From assembly GCA_947561585.1 (NCBI GenBank), contig CANNZV010002470.1, positions 89,741 through 153,740 of the forward strand: a stretch of 64,000 nucleotides of DNA. The letters run 5' to 3'. The position numbers were made by a program, and so were the translations under genes. Shown piece by piece: positions 33,675-45,189 of the stretch. This DNA is from Caprella mutica. Taxonomy: Eukaryota; Arthropoda; Malacostraca; Amphipoda; Caprellidae. The stretch's first letter is position 1; each line of letters begins with the position of its first letter. The notes under the pieces were generated by a model, which saw only the letters and a list, made by a program, of their open reading frames with translations, ran no database searches and had not been told where the DNA came from.

Positions 33675-36600
33675 CTAATGATACAGATTGGAAAACCAAT
33701 CCACAGCACCGCGCAAGACTCTGGACACTCTGTTCCAAATGGGGCGAATCACTAATGATCTGAACGTGTGACTTGTTTTTTTGTTGATGATAGATGTACC
33801 CGACCTCTTGTGATTGGAGTAACTACTGTAGCTGCCCTGGTTGTGTGAAGTAGTGCCATGCTTGACGTCATAAATCCCATTCTTGACGTCATGAATGCCA
33901 TAATTGACATCATGAATGCCATGCTTGGCGTTATGAATGCCATGCTTGGCGTTATGAATGCCATGCTTGGCGTTATGAATGCCATGCTTGGCGTTATGAA
34001 TGCCATGCTTGACGTTATGAATGCCATGCTTGGAGTTATGAATGCCATCCTGGGCGTTATGAATGCCATGCTTGGCGCCACGAATGCCATGCTTGAAGTC
34101 ATAAATGCTATGCTTGGCGTTATGAATGCCATGCTTGGCGTTATGAATGCCATGCTTGGCGTTATGAATGCCATGCTTTAGATCATTTATTCCATGATGG
34201 ACGTCATTAATACCATACTGGACGTTTTGATGGCTATGCTTTGCATCAAATGCAGTATTCCCAGTGGGAGGGTAATATTTCACAGACGGAGTAACGTAGG
34301 TTTTAGGAGCCGTATGGATTGAATTGGGTACGTACATTGGAAGGGATTTATAACCAATTTCAACCGTGGGTATTTCATGATAACCAAATTGGTTGAATGC
34401 TTCACCACCATATTTTCCGTGAAAGAAAAAGCCTGAAAACAATGAAATATGAGTGAGGATAAAAGATTCACTTGAATGCATATAATCAGAAGTTAGTATA
34501 ATCATTCTTTTACCAATAAGAAGACCGACAGCAACAGGTGCTACCAAAGTCAATAGAGCTGCAGCACCAGCTAAAACTCCTGAACTGATGCCAATTTCAG
34601 TGCCACCTGTGGCCCCTGTACTAGTTTCCCCAGTACCTGTCTCACCCGCACCTATTCCGTCTGTGACTTCCGTTCCTGAACTACCTGTGCCTCCCGTTCC
34701 TGTTCCCCCTGCACTTCCCGTTCCTGTTTCCCCTGTACCTCCCGTTCCTGTTCCCCCTGTACCTCCCGTTCCTGTTTCCCCTGTACCTCCCGTTCCTGTT
34801 CCCCCTGTACCTCCCGTTCCTGTTTCCCCTGTACCTCCCGTTCCTGTTCCCCCTGTGCCTCCCGGTCCTGTTCCCCCAGTGTCTCCCGTCCCTGCTCCCC
34901 CTGTGCCTCCTGTTCCTGTTCCCCCTGTACCTCCTGTTCCTGTTCCCCCTGTGCCTCCCGTTCCTGTTCCCCCTGTACCTCCTGTTCCTGTACCCCCTGT
35001 GCCTCCCGTTCCTGTTCCTGCTGTACCTCCGGTTCCTGCTCCCGCTGTGCCTCCTGTTCCTGTTCCCGCTGTACCTCCGGTTCCTACTCCCGCTGTGCCT
35101 CCTGTTCCTGTTCCCCCTGTACCTCCTGTTCCTGTTCCCCCTGTGGCTCCCGTTCCTGTTCCCGCTGTACCTCCCATTCCTGTTCCCCCTGTGGCCCCCG
35201 TTCCTGTTTCCCCTGTACCTCCCGTTCCTGTTCCCCCTGTACTTCCCGTTCCTGTTTCCCCTGTACCTCCCGTTCCTGTTCCCCCTGTACCTCCCGTTCC
35301 TGTTTCCCCTGTACCTCCCGTTCCTGTTCCCCCTGTACCTCCCGTTCCTGTTTCCCCTGTACCTCCCGTTCCTGTTCCCCCTGTACCTTCCGTTCCTGTT
35401 TCCCCAGTGTCTCCCGTTCCTGTTCCCCCTGTGCCTCCTGTTCCTATTCCCCCTGTACCTCCTGTTTCTGTTCCCCCTGTGCCTCCCGGTCCTGTTCCCC
35501 CAGTGTCTCCCGTCCCTGCTCCCCCTGTGCCTCCTGTTCCTGTTCCCCCTGTACCTCCTGTTCCTGTACCCCCTGTGCCTCCCGTTCCTGTTCCTGCTGT
35601 ACCTCCGGTTCCTGCTCCCGCTGTGCCTCCTGTTCCTGTTCCCCCTGTGCCTCCCGGTCCTGTTCCCCCAGTATCTCCCGTCCCTGCTCCCCCTGTGTCT
35701 CCTGTTCCTGTTCCCCCTGTACCTCCTGTTCCTGTTCCCCCTGTGCCTCCCGTTCCTGTTCCCCCTGTACCTCCTGTTCCTGTACCCCCTGTGCCTCCCG
35801 TTCCTGTTCCTGCTGTACCTCCGGTTCCTGCTCCCGCTGGGCCTCCTGTTCCTGTTCCCATTGTACCTCCTGTTCCTGTTCCCCCTGTGGCTCCCGTTCC
35901 TGTTCCCACTGTACCTCCTGTTCCTGTTCCCCCTGTGGCTCCCATTCCTGTTTCTCCTGTACCTCCCGTTCCTGTTCCCCCTGTACTTCCCGTTCCTGTT
36001 TCCCCTGTACCTCCCGTTCCTGTTCCCCCTGTACCTCCCGTTCCTGTTTCCCCTGTACCTCCCATTCCTGTTCCCCCTGTACCTCCCGTTCCTGTTTCCC
36101 CTGTACCTCCCGTTCCTGTTCCCCCTGTACCTCCCGTTCCTGTTTCCCCAGTGTCTCCCGTTCCTGCTCCCCCTGTGCCTCCTGTTCCTGTTTCCCCTGT
36201 ACCTCCTGTTCCTGTTCCTCCTGTGCCTCCCGGTCCTGTTCCCCCAGTGTCTCCCGTCCCTGCTCCCCCTGTGCCTCCTGTTCCTGTTCCCCCTGTAACT
36301 CCTGTTCCTGTTCCCCCTGTGCCTCCCGTTCCTGTGCCCGCTGTACCTCCGGTTCCTGCTCCCGCTGTGCCTCCTGTTCCTGTTCCAACTGTACCTCCTG
36401 TTCCTGTTCCCCCTGTGGCTCCCGTTCCTGTTCCCGCTGTACCTCCGGTTCCTGTTCCCCCAGTGCCTCCGGTTCCTGTTCCCGCTGTACCTCCTTCTCC
36501 TGTTCCCCCTGTACCTCCCGTTCCTGTTCCCCCTGTGCCTCCTGTTCCTGTTTCTCCAGTGTCTCCCGTTCCTTCTCCCCCTGTGCCTCCTGTTTCTATT

Positions 36601-39600
36601 CCCCCTGTACCTCCTGTTCCTGTTCCCCCTGTGCCTCCCGGTCCTGTTCCCCCAGTGTCTCCCGTCCCTGCTTCCCCTGTGCCTCCTGTTCCTGTTCCCC
36701 CTGTACCTCCTGTTCCTGTTCCCCCTGTGCCTCCCGTTCCTGTTCCTGCTGTACCTCCGGTTCCTGCTCCCGCTAAGCCTCCTGTTCCTGTTCCCCCTGT
36801 GGCTCCCGTTCCTGTTCCCGCTGTACCTCCCGTTCCTGTTCCCCCTGTGGCCCCCGTTCCTGTTTCCCCTGTACCTCCCGTTCCTGTTCCCCCTGTACTT
36901 CCCGTTCCTGTTTCCCCTGTACCTCCCGTTCCTGTTCCCCCTGTACCTCCCGTTCCTGTTTCCCCTGTACCTCCCATTCCTGTTCCCCCTGTACCTCCCG
37001 TTCCTGTTTCCCCTGTACCTCCCGTTCCTGTTCCCCCTGTACCTTCCGTTCCTGTTTCCCCAGTGTCTCCCGTTCCTGTTCCCCCTGTGCCTCCTGTTCC
37101 TATTCCCCCTGTACCTCCTGTTTCTGTTCCCCCTGTGCCTCCCGGTCCTGTTCCCCCAGTGTCTCCCGTCCCTGCTCCCCCTGTGCCTCCTGTTCCTGTT
37201 CCCCCTGTACCTCCTGTTCCTGTACCCCCTGTGCCTCCCGTTCCTGTTCCTGCTGTACCTCCGGTTCCTGCTCCCGCTGTGCCTCCTGTTCCTGTTCCCC
37301 CTGTGCCTCCCGGTCCTGTTCCCCCAGTGTCTCCCGTCCCTGCTCCCCCTGTGTCTCCTGTTCCTGTTCCCCCTGTACCTCCTGTTCCTGTTCCCCCTGT
37401 GCCTCCCGTTCCTGTTCCCCCTGTACCTCCTGTTCCTGTACCCCCTGTGCCTCCCGTTCCTGTTCCTGCTGTACCTCCGGTTCCTGCTCCCGCTGGGCCT
37501 CCTGTTCCTGTTCCCACTGTACCTCCTGTTCCTGTTCCCCCTGTGGCTCCCGTTCCTGTTCCCACTGTACCTCCTGTTCCTGTTCCCCCTGTGGCTCCCG
37601 TTCCTGTTTCTCCTGTACCTCCCGTTCCTGTTCCCCCTGTACTTCCCATTCCTGTTTCCCCTGTACCTCCCGTTCCTGTTCCCCCTGTACCTCCCGTTCC
37701 TGTTTCCCCTGTACCTCCCATTCCTGTTCCCCCTGTACCTCCCGTTCCTGTTTCCCCTGTACCTCCCGTTCCTGTTCCCCCTGTACCTCCCGTTCCTGTT
37801 TCCCCAGTGTCTCCCGTTCCTGCTCCCCCTGTGCCTCCTGTTCCTGTTTCCCCTGTACCTCCTGTTCCTGTTCCTCCTGTGCCTCCCGGTCCTGTTCCCC
37901 CAGTGTCTCCCGTCCCTGCTCCCCCTGTGCCTCCTGTTCCTGTTCCCCCTGTAACTCCTGTTCCTGTTCCCCCTGTGCCTCCCGTTCCTGTGCCCGCTGT
38001 ACCTCCGGTTCCTGCTCCCGCTGTGCCTCCTGTTCCTGTTCCAACTGTACCTCCTGTTCCTGTTCCCCCTGTGGCTCCCGTTCCTGTTCCCGCTGTACCT
38101 CCGGTTCCTGTTCCCCCAGTGCCTCCGGTTCCTGTTCCCGCTGTACCTCCTTCTCCTGTTCCCCCTGTACCTCCCGTTCCTGTTCCCCCTGTACCTCCTG
38201 TTCCTGTTTCCCCAGTGTCTCCCGTTCCTTCTCCCCCTGTGCCTCCTGTTTCTATTCCCCCTGTACCTCCTGTTCCTGTTCCCCCTGTGCCTCCCGGTCC
38301 TGTTCCCCCAGTGTCTCCCGTCCCTGCTTCCCCTGTGCCTCCTGTTCCTGTTCCCCCTGTACCTCCTGTTCCTGTTCCCCCTGTGCCTCCCGTTCCTGTT
38401 CCTGCTGTACCTCCGGTTCCTGCTCCCGCTGTGCCTCCTGTTCCTGTTCCCCCTGTGCCTCCCGGTCCTGTTCCCCCAGTGTCTCCCGTCCCTGCTCCCC
38501 CTGTGCCTCCTGTTCCTGTTCCCCCAGTACCTCCTGTTCCTGTTCCTCCTGTGCCTCCCGTTCCTGTTCCCGCTGTACCTCCGGTTCCTGCTCCCGCTGT
38601 GCCTCCTGTTCCTGTTCCCCCTGTACCTCCTGATCCTGTTCCCCCTGTGGCTCCCGTTCCTGTTCCCGCTGTACCTCCCGTTCCTGTTCCCCCTGTGGCC
38701 CCCGTTCCTGTTTCCCCTGTACCTCCCGTTCCTGTTCCCCCTGTACTTCCCGTTCCTGTTTCCCCTGTACCTCCCGTTCCTGTTCCCCCTGTACCTCCCG
38801 TTCCTGTTTCCCCTGTACCTCCCGTTCCTGTTCCCCCTGTCCCTTCCGTTCCTGTTTCCCCTGTACCTCCCGTTCCTGTTCCCCCTGTGCCTTCCGTTCC
38901 TGTTTCCCCAGTGTCTCCCGTTCCTGCTCCCCCTGTGCCTCCTGTTCCTATTCCCCCTGTACCTCCTGTTTCTGTTCCCCCTGTGCCTCCCGGTCCTGTT
39001 CCCCCAGTGTCTCCCGTCCCTGCTCCCCCTGTGCCTCCTGTTCCTGTTCCCCCTGTACCTCCTGTTCCTGTACCCCCTGTGCCTCCCGTTCCTGTTCCTG
39101 CTGTACCTCCGGTTCCTGCTCCCGCTGTGCCTCCTGTTCCTGTTCCCCCTGTGCCTCCCGGTCCTGTTCCCCCAGTGTCTCCCGTCCCTGCTCCCCCTGT
39201 GCCTCCTGTTCCTGTTCCCCCTGTACCTCCTGTTCCTGTTCCCCCTGTGCCTCCCGTTCCTGTTCCCCCTGTACCTCCTGTTCCTGTACCCCCTGTGCCT
39301 CCCGTTTCTGTTCCTGCTGTACCTCCGGTTCCTGCTCCCGCTGTGCCTCCTGTTCCTGTTCCCACTGTACCTCCTGTTCCTGTTCCCACTGTACCTCCTG
39401 TTCCTGTTCCCCCTGTGGCTCCCGTTCCTATTTCACCTGCACCTCCCGTTCCTGTTCCCCCTGTACTTCCCGTTCCTGTTTCCCCTGTACCTCCCGTTCC
39501 TGTTCCCCCTGTACCTCCCGTTCCTGTTTCCCCTGTACCTCCCGTTCCTGTTCCCCCTGTACCTCCCGTTCCTGTTTCCCCTGTACCTCCCGTTTCTGTT

Positions 39601-42600
39601 CCCCCTGTACCTCCCGTTCCTGTTTCCCCAGTATCTCCCGTTCCTGCTCCCCCTGTGCCTCCTGTTCCTGTTTCCCCTGTACCTCCTGTTCCTGTTCCTC
39701 CTGTGCCTCCCGGTCCTGTTCCCCCAGTGTCTCCCATCCCTGCTCCCCCTGTGCCTCCTGTTGCTGTTCCCCCTATACCTCCTGTTCCTGTTCCCCCTGT
39801 GCCTCCCGTTCCTGTTCCCGCTGTACCTCCGGTTCCTGCTCCCGATGTGCCTCCTGTTCCTGTTCCCACTGTACCTCCTGTTCCTGTTCCCCCTGTGGCT
39901 CCCGTTCCTGTTTCCTCTGTACCTCCGGTTCCTGTTCCCCCTGTGCCTCCGGTTCCTGTTCCCGCTGTACCTCCTTCTCCTGTTCCCCCTGTACCTCCCG
40001 TTCCTGTTCCCCCTGTGCCTCCTGTTCCGGTTTCCCCAGTGTCTCCCGTTCCTGCTCCCCCTGTGCCTCCTGTTTCTATTCCCCCTGTACCTCCTGTTCC
40101 TGTTCCCCCTGTGCCTCCCGGTCCTGTTCCCCCAGTGTCTCCCGTCCCTGCTCCCCCTGTACCTCCTGTTCCTGTTCCCCCTGTGCTTCCCGGTCCTGTT
40201 CCCCCAGTGTCTCCCGTCCCTGCTCCCCCTGTGCCTCCTGTTCCTGTTCCCCCAGTACCTCCTGTTCCTGTTCCCCCTGTGCCTCCCGTTCCTGTTCCTG
40301 CTGTACCTCCGGTTCCTGCTCCCGCTGTGCCTCCTGTTCCTGTTCCCACTGTACCTCCTGTTCCTGTTCCCCCTGTAGCTCCCGTTCCTGTTCCCGCTGT
40401 ACCTCCTTCTCCAGTTCCCCCTGTACCTCCAGTTCCTGTTCCTGCTGTACCTCCTTCTCCTGTTCCCCCTGTACCTCCTGTTCCTGTTTCCCCAGTGTCT
40501 CCCGTTCCTGCTCCCCCTGTGCCTCCTGTTCCTATTCCCCCTGTACCTCCTGTTCCTGTTCCCCCTGTGCCTCCCGATCCTGTTCCCCCAGTGTCTCCCG
40601 TCCCTGCTCCCCCTGTGCCTCCTGTTCCTGTTCCCCCTGTACCTCCTGTTCCTGTTCCACCTGTGCCTCCCGTTCCTGTTCCCGCTGTACCTCCGGTTCC
40701 TGCTCCCGCTGTGCCTCCTGTTCCTGTTCCCCCTGTACCTCCTGTTCCTGTTCCCCCTGTGGCTCCCGTTCCTGTTCCCGCTGTACCTCCCGTTCCTGTT
40801 CCCCCTGTGGCCCCCGTTCCTGTTTCCCCTGTACCTCCTGTTCCTGTTCCCCCTGTGCCTCCCGTTCCTGTTCCCGCTATGCCTCCTGTTCCTGTTCCCA
40901 CTGTACCTCCTGTTCCTGTTCCCCCTGTGGCTCCCGTTCCTGTTCCCACTGTATCTCCTGTTCCTGTTCCCCCTGTGGCTCCCGTTCCTGTTTCCCCTGT
41001 ACCTCCCGTTCCTGTTCCCCCTGTACTTCCCGTTCCTGTTTCCCCTGTACCTCCCGTTCCTGTTCCCCCTGTACCTCCCGTTCCTGTTTCCCCTGTACCT
41101 TCCGTTCCTGTTCCCCCTGTACCTCCCGTTCCTGTTTCCCCAGTACCTCCCGTTCCTGTTCCCCCTGTACCTCCCATTCCTGTTTCCCCAGTGTCTCCCG
41201 TTCCTGCTCCCCCTGTGGCTCCTGTTCCTGTTTCCCCAGTGTCTCCCGTTCCTGCTCCCCCTGTGCCTCCTATTCCTATTCCCCCTGTACCTCCTGTTCC
41301 TGTTCCTCCTGTGCTTCCCGGTCCTGTTCCCCCAGTGTCTCCCGTCCCTGCTCCCCCTGTGCCTCCTGTTCCTGTTCCCCCTGTACCTCCTGTTCCTGTT
41401 CCTCCTGTGCCCCCCGGTCCTGTTCCCCCAGTGTCTCCCGTTCCTGCTCCCCCTGTGCCTCCTGTTCCTATTCCCCCTGTACCTCCTGTTCCTGTTCCTC
41501 CTGTGCCTCCCGGTCCTGTTCCCCCAGTGTCTCCCGTTCCTGTTCCCCCTGTGCCTCCTGTTCCTGTTTCCCCAGTGTCTCCCGTTCCTGCTCCCCCAGT
41601 GCCTCCTGTTTCTATTCCCCCTGTACCTCCTGTTCCTGTTCCTCCTGTGCCTCCCGGTCCTGTTTCCCCAGTGTCTCCCGTCCCTGTTCCCCCTGTGCCT
41701 CCTGTTCCTGTTCCCCCTGTGCCTCCCGTTCCTGTTCCCGCTGTACCTCCGGTTCCTGTTCCCGCTGTGCCTCCTGTTCCTGTTCCCACTGTACCTCCTG
41801 TTCCTGTTCCCCCTGTGGCTCCCGTTCCTGTTCCCCCTGTGGCTCCCGTTCCTGTTCCCCCTGTGCTTCCTGTTCCTGTTTCCCCTGTACCTCCTGTTCC
41901 TGTTCCTCCTGTTCCTCCTGTGCCTCCCGTTCCTGTTCCCGCTGTACCTCCGGTTTCTGTTCCCGCTGTGCCTCCTGTTCCCCCTGTACCTCCTGTTCCC
42001 CCTGTACCTCCTGTTCCTGTTCCCCCTGTGGCTCCCGTTCCTGTTCCCGCTGTACCTCCTGTTCCTGTTCCCCCTGTGGTTCCTGTTCCTGTTTCCCCTG
42101 TACCTCCCGTTCCTGTTCCCCCTGTACTTCCCGTTCCTGTTTCCCCTGTACCACCCGTTCCTGTTCCCCCTGTACCTCCCGTTCCTGTTTCCCCTGTACC
42201 TCCCGTTCCTGTTCCCCCTGTACCTCCCGTTCCTGTTTCCCCTGTACCTCCCGTTCCTGTTCCCCCTGTACCTCCCGTTCCTATTTCCCCAGTGTCTCCC
42301 GTTCCTGCTCCCCCTGTGCCTCCTGTTCCTATTCCCCCTGTACCTCCTGTTCCTGTTCCCCCAGTGCCTCCTGGTCCTGTTCCCCCAGTGTCTCCCATCC
42401 CTGCTCCCCCTGTGCCTCCTGTTCCTGTTCCATCTGTACCTCCTGTTCCTGTACCTCCTGTGCCTCCCGTTCCTGTTCCTGCTGTACTTCCGGTTCCTGC
42501 TGCCGCTGTGCCTCCTGTTCCTGTTCCCACTGTACCTCCTGTTCCTGTTCCCCCAGTGGCTCCCGTTCCTGTTCCCGCTGTACCTCCCGTTCCTGTTCCC

Positions 42601-43605
42601 GCTGTATCTCCGGTTCCTGCTCCCGCTGTGCCTTCTGTTCCTGTTCCCCCTGTACCTCCTGTTTCTGTTCCCCCTGTGGCTCCCGTTCCTGTTCCCGCTG
42701 TACCTCCTGTTCTTGTTCCCCCTGTGGCTCCCGTTCCTGTACCCGCTGTACCTCCGGTTCCTGTTCCCCCTGTGCCTCCGGTTCCTGTTCCCCCTTGACC
42801 TCCCTTATTAGAACCTCCCTTACCAGGTTTTCCTGTCGTACCTGTTCCCCCTTTACCTTGCTTTCCTTTTCTACTTGTGCCACCCTTTCTGGTTCCCCCT
42901 GTACCTCCCTTTCCTGTTCTTCTTGTATCTCCCTTTCCTGTTCCCACTGTACCATCCTTCCCTGTTCTCCTTGTATCTCCCTTTCCTGTTCCCGCTGTAC
43001 CTCCATTTCCTATTGCCCATATACATCCCATTACTGTTCCCTCTGTAATTCCCATCCTTAAATTTAGATTCTGCAGAGCACAGAGTAGCCGACTCAATGT
43101 ATCGTCATTCAATATGGGTGCTGCAGAATTAGGAGATATTATTCCTAATCCATTTAGTATCGAAACCACAGTAGCACTATCCAATTGACTATTATCTGTG
43201 AGTAACTTTTTCAAGGTAATGGCATCCAGTGCTGTTATTTCTGCTGAATTTGTTGTTCGGATTCTATTACCAGTGAGAAGCTCATTCAATTGACCAATAT
43301 TAGTGATTTTTACTTGTCTTCCTTCGAAAATAAAAGTGACATCATGAAGCTGATTTAGAAAATGCGATCGTGTGTCCTGAAAATAACATGAATAGTTACT
43401 AACAAAATGTAACAAGGCATGTTAGTCTATTAATTTAAAATGGAATAAATATCACCTCTAATTTTTCATTCGAAGACTCTTTTTCCGCAATCATTGGCTT
43501 TCTCCTTCTTTGAAGTCCTTCATTGTACTTCATCACATCTGCTGTCACTGACAAAACTGAAGATGAGAGTACAAGAGTGATGAAGAACATCCAAGCAGTC
43601 CCCAT
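33675..43605 (-). CDS. Giant secreted or membrane-anchored Gly/Thr-rich repeat protein, 3 exons
   Basis: Exons 43605-43456, 43376-34514 and 34432-33675 join in frame to 3256 codons. Both introns have GT-AG ends (donors GAG then gtgata, and ATTG then gtaaaa; acceptors ttttcag), phases 0 and 1. Residues 1-22 are a signal peptide ending VTA; an RRRK basic patch follows at about 33-36. Residues 51-174 are a unique domain (DTRSHFLNQLHDVTFIF at its start) that I do not recognise. Residues about 175-2975 are octapeptides like GGTGTGGT with A, D, E, I, P, S or V substitutions; the many Thr suggest O-glycosylation. A hydrophobic stretch at 2983-3004 may span the membrane. Residues 3006-3256 are Tyr/His-rich with about 17 seven-residue HGIHNAK repeats and a basic tail. 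A structural, mucin-like or silk-like role is inference. The ATG at 43605 is chosen because the frame further upstream begins only with TTG. Confidence 0.85.
33855..34215 (-). repeat. Coding 21-bp tandem repeat in exon 3
   Basis: About 17 copies of a 21-bp unit (plus-strand core atgccatgcttggcgttatg) encode the HGIHNAK heptads at residues about 3077-3197. Outer copies are more diverged (YGINDVH, NGIYDVK) and inner ones nearly identical, the usual picture of ongoing tandem turnover. Confidence 0.95.
34433..34513 (-). other. Intron 2 (81 bp, phase 1), open if retained
   Basis: Donor gtaaaag after ATTG, acceptor cattgttttcag. Its length is a multiple of three and it has no stop, so a retained form would add 27 residues just after the hydrophobic segment, beginning KRMIILTSDYM. 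Splice signals favour removal. Confidence 0.7.
34600..42990 (-). repeat. Coding 24-bp minisatellite with higher-order repeats
   Basis: About 340 copies of a 24-bp unit inside exon 2, plus-strand form cctcccgttcctgttccc followed by cctgta. The marker ctgtggcccccgttcc recurs at 35191, 36847, 38695 and 40807: steps of 1656, 1848 and 2112 bp, all multiples of 24. Segments of about 1.65 kb starting near 35150 and 36806 are nearly identical. Shorter 15-bp units occur only near 41890-42010. The plus strand is almost all pyrimidine. Confidence 0.95.
43377..43455 (-). other. Intron 1 (79 bp, phase 0)
   Basis: The donor gtgata directly follows codon GAG at 43456; the acceptor tattttcag precedes GAC at 43376. 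Removing it joins the signal-peptide exon to the long repeat exon. Without splicing the first frame would stop at 43435. Confidence 0.8.
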
Positions 43606-43686
43606 GATTGAATTCAAATCTGAATTGAAGAATATTATTACATATCATCAAAATTGAAATTTTCTGATTGAATGTCTTTGATTAAC

Positions 43687-43694
43687 TTATTATA
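43687..43694 (-). promoter_or_regulatory. Possible TATA-like element of the giant gene
   Basis: The minus strand reads tataataa about 85 bases before the ATG, with an initiator-like tcaatcaga about 25-30 bases downstream. In AT-rich DNA such matches are common, so this is weak. Confidence 0.2.
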
Positions 43695-43699
43695 CATAT

Positions 43700-44380
43700 T
43701 CAATAGTATCCACTCTTAATTTATTAAGTAAATTACATCAGCGGTGGATTCAACTATTGAAAAATTGGATAAAAAAATTACTCAAATAATTTATTCTAAA
43801 CTTTGTGGAATGATGCTATTAAATGTTAAATTTTAAAGATTAGGATAGTGATTCAGTTGGATGAACCGTTCCATAATTTAGAATAGTCCATAAATTTTGT
43901 ATTCCATTATTATGAGCCCTACCGTAGGTATTTAACTAATCAAATGCTCCAGGGGGGGGACAATTATTTGAAATAAGAATAATTAAGTAATCCCCTTCTC
44001 TCTCTCTGTAGGATTTTAATATTGAACTTGTTAATCATGACAGAAGTTGACATAACATGACCTATACGTATAATTTTTGAGTTATTTAAACTAATAATAT
44101 GTTGTCCAGTTACCAGAAAAAGCACATTTTTTAAAGTAGTTGTATTAGTGTTACAGTTACTGTAAATGAAATCCAGTATTATGCCGTGGAATTTATCAAC
44201 GGTCGAATTTACATGTTGGAATTTTGCGCTAAGAAATTTACCTTGACTACGTTTTCAAGCAGAGATGTTGGTGCCTCGAAGGTAGTGTCCTGAGTCCATT
44301 TCACTGATGTCACATAAAGCAATGTTAATTTTACACTATATGTAGACAACACTGCTATAGCATGTAGTAATGTAGATTTT
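43700..44380. other. Upstream flank of the giant gene
   Basis: AT-rich, no gene. A short G run (ccagggggggga) lies at 43948-43959. Regulatory sites cannot be told from background by eye. Confidence 0.4.
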
Positions 44381-44381
44381 C

Positions 44382-44700
44382 TTACGCTTATTAAGAAATC
44401 TTGTTTGTTTTAGAAAATAAAATAGGCTTTCTTATTATTCTATACTTCTGCAATGATTTCACGAATCATAAATTTCAATCCAATTTTCTTTATTATACAA
44501 TGTGTATAAATTACTTTATTACATTTCTTGGAATCAGATTTCATACACTTATTAAGAAATCTTGTTTGGATCAAAAACAGAATTGGCTTTCTTATCATTC
44601 AAATTATGCAGCACTGCTATAATTTCACATATCGTAAATTTCAATTCAATCTTCTTTATCACTCAATATAAATAAATGACTATATTAATTTTCTTTGAGG
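44382..44700. repeat. Diverged tandem duplication of about 160 bp
   Basis: cttattaagaaatcttgttt occurs at about 44386 and 44546, and both are followed by similar text (ggctttcttat, aatttcaat, tctttat). The two halves differ by substitutions and small indels. An open frame at 44401-44622 spans it but has no motif. Confidence 0.7.
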
Positions 44701-45007
44701 TTCAACAATCTTTTCTCTGACAAAAATAGTCACATATATTATTAATTATCAAAGGAGACTGTAGGTAGGTATTTTTACTAAAATCAGTGGGTTTGCTCAG
44801 AACATACTAGTTAATTTCTAGTATTTATTAACTAGTTTACACCTATCATTTGTATGGGTTACTGAAATGATGCTACAAAAATACTAATTAGTTTTTTCAT
44901 TTGTATTCAGAAGAGATGATATAGATAAATAATTTAATTGGGAATAGTCTCCCACGTTAAATAATATTGAGTCAATCAAGTAACTAGTTTGTTGATAATA
45001 TTGCTTG

Positions 45008-45185
45008 TTAAAATCGAGGATCTTGCCATAGAAAAATATATATGTCTTCAATTTCTTCCTCAATGAAGTCAGTCACTTGGCTTCTACTAACGGTAACAGA
45101 CTCTTCTTCAGGTCAACCACTTCCTTTTCTGGTCTGCTTCTTCCTGAACTAGTTCCTTTTGAATAATTTTGAATTTCTCCTTATA
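45008..45185 (-). pseudogene. Coding-like remnant with one frameshift
   Basis: Minus strand: after ttatttctaag a frame reads YKEKFKIIQKELVQEEADQK, then RKWLT and a TGA at 45108-45110. Shifting by one base just before that stop continues with EEESVTVSRSQVTDFIEEEI, then EDIYIFLWQDPRF to a stop at 45008. The acidic and Lys-rich, helix-favouring composition is unlike the surrounding AT-rich DNA. It may be a coiled-coil exon with an indel, or a pseudogene piece. Family unknown. Confidence 0.4.
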
Positions 45186-45189
45186 CTTA

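Noticed and set aside
34588..42798. Plus-strand open frame of about 2736 codons, Pro/Val-rich
   Set aside because: It is the antisense reading of the 24-bp repeat. It lacks a signal peptide, splice context and non-repeat ends, while the minus strand has all of these.
35444..43006. Minus-strand frames reading Glu/Gln/Arg-rich repeats (35444-36388, 37100-38044, 41612-42154, 42329-43006)
   Set aside because: They are out-of-frame readings of exon 2 of the giant gene, open only because the repeat unit is a multiple of three without stop codons. Leucine/proline-rich plus-strand frames at 35861 and 39761 have the same cause.
43435..43617. First exon frame taken as a separate 60-codon protein
   Set aside because: The bases after codon GAG form a splice donor, and the frame joins the long exon in phase; the apparent start at 43617 is TTG, not ATG.
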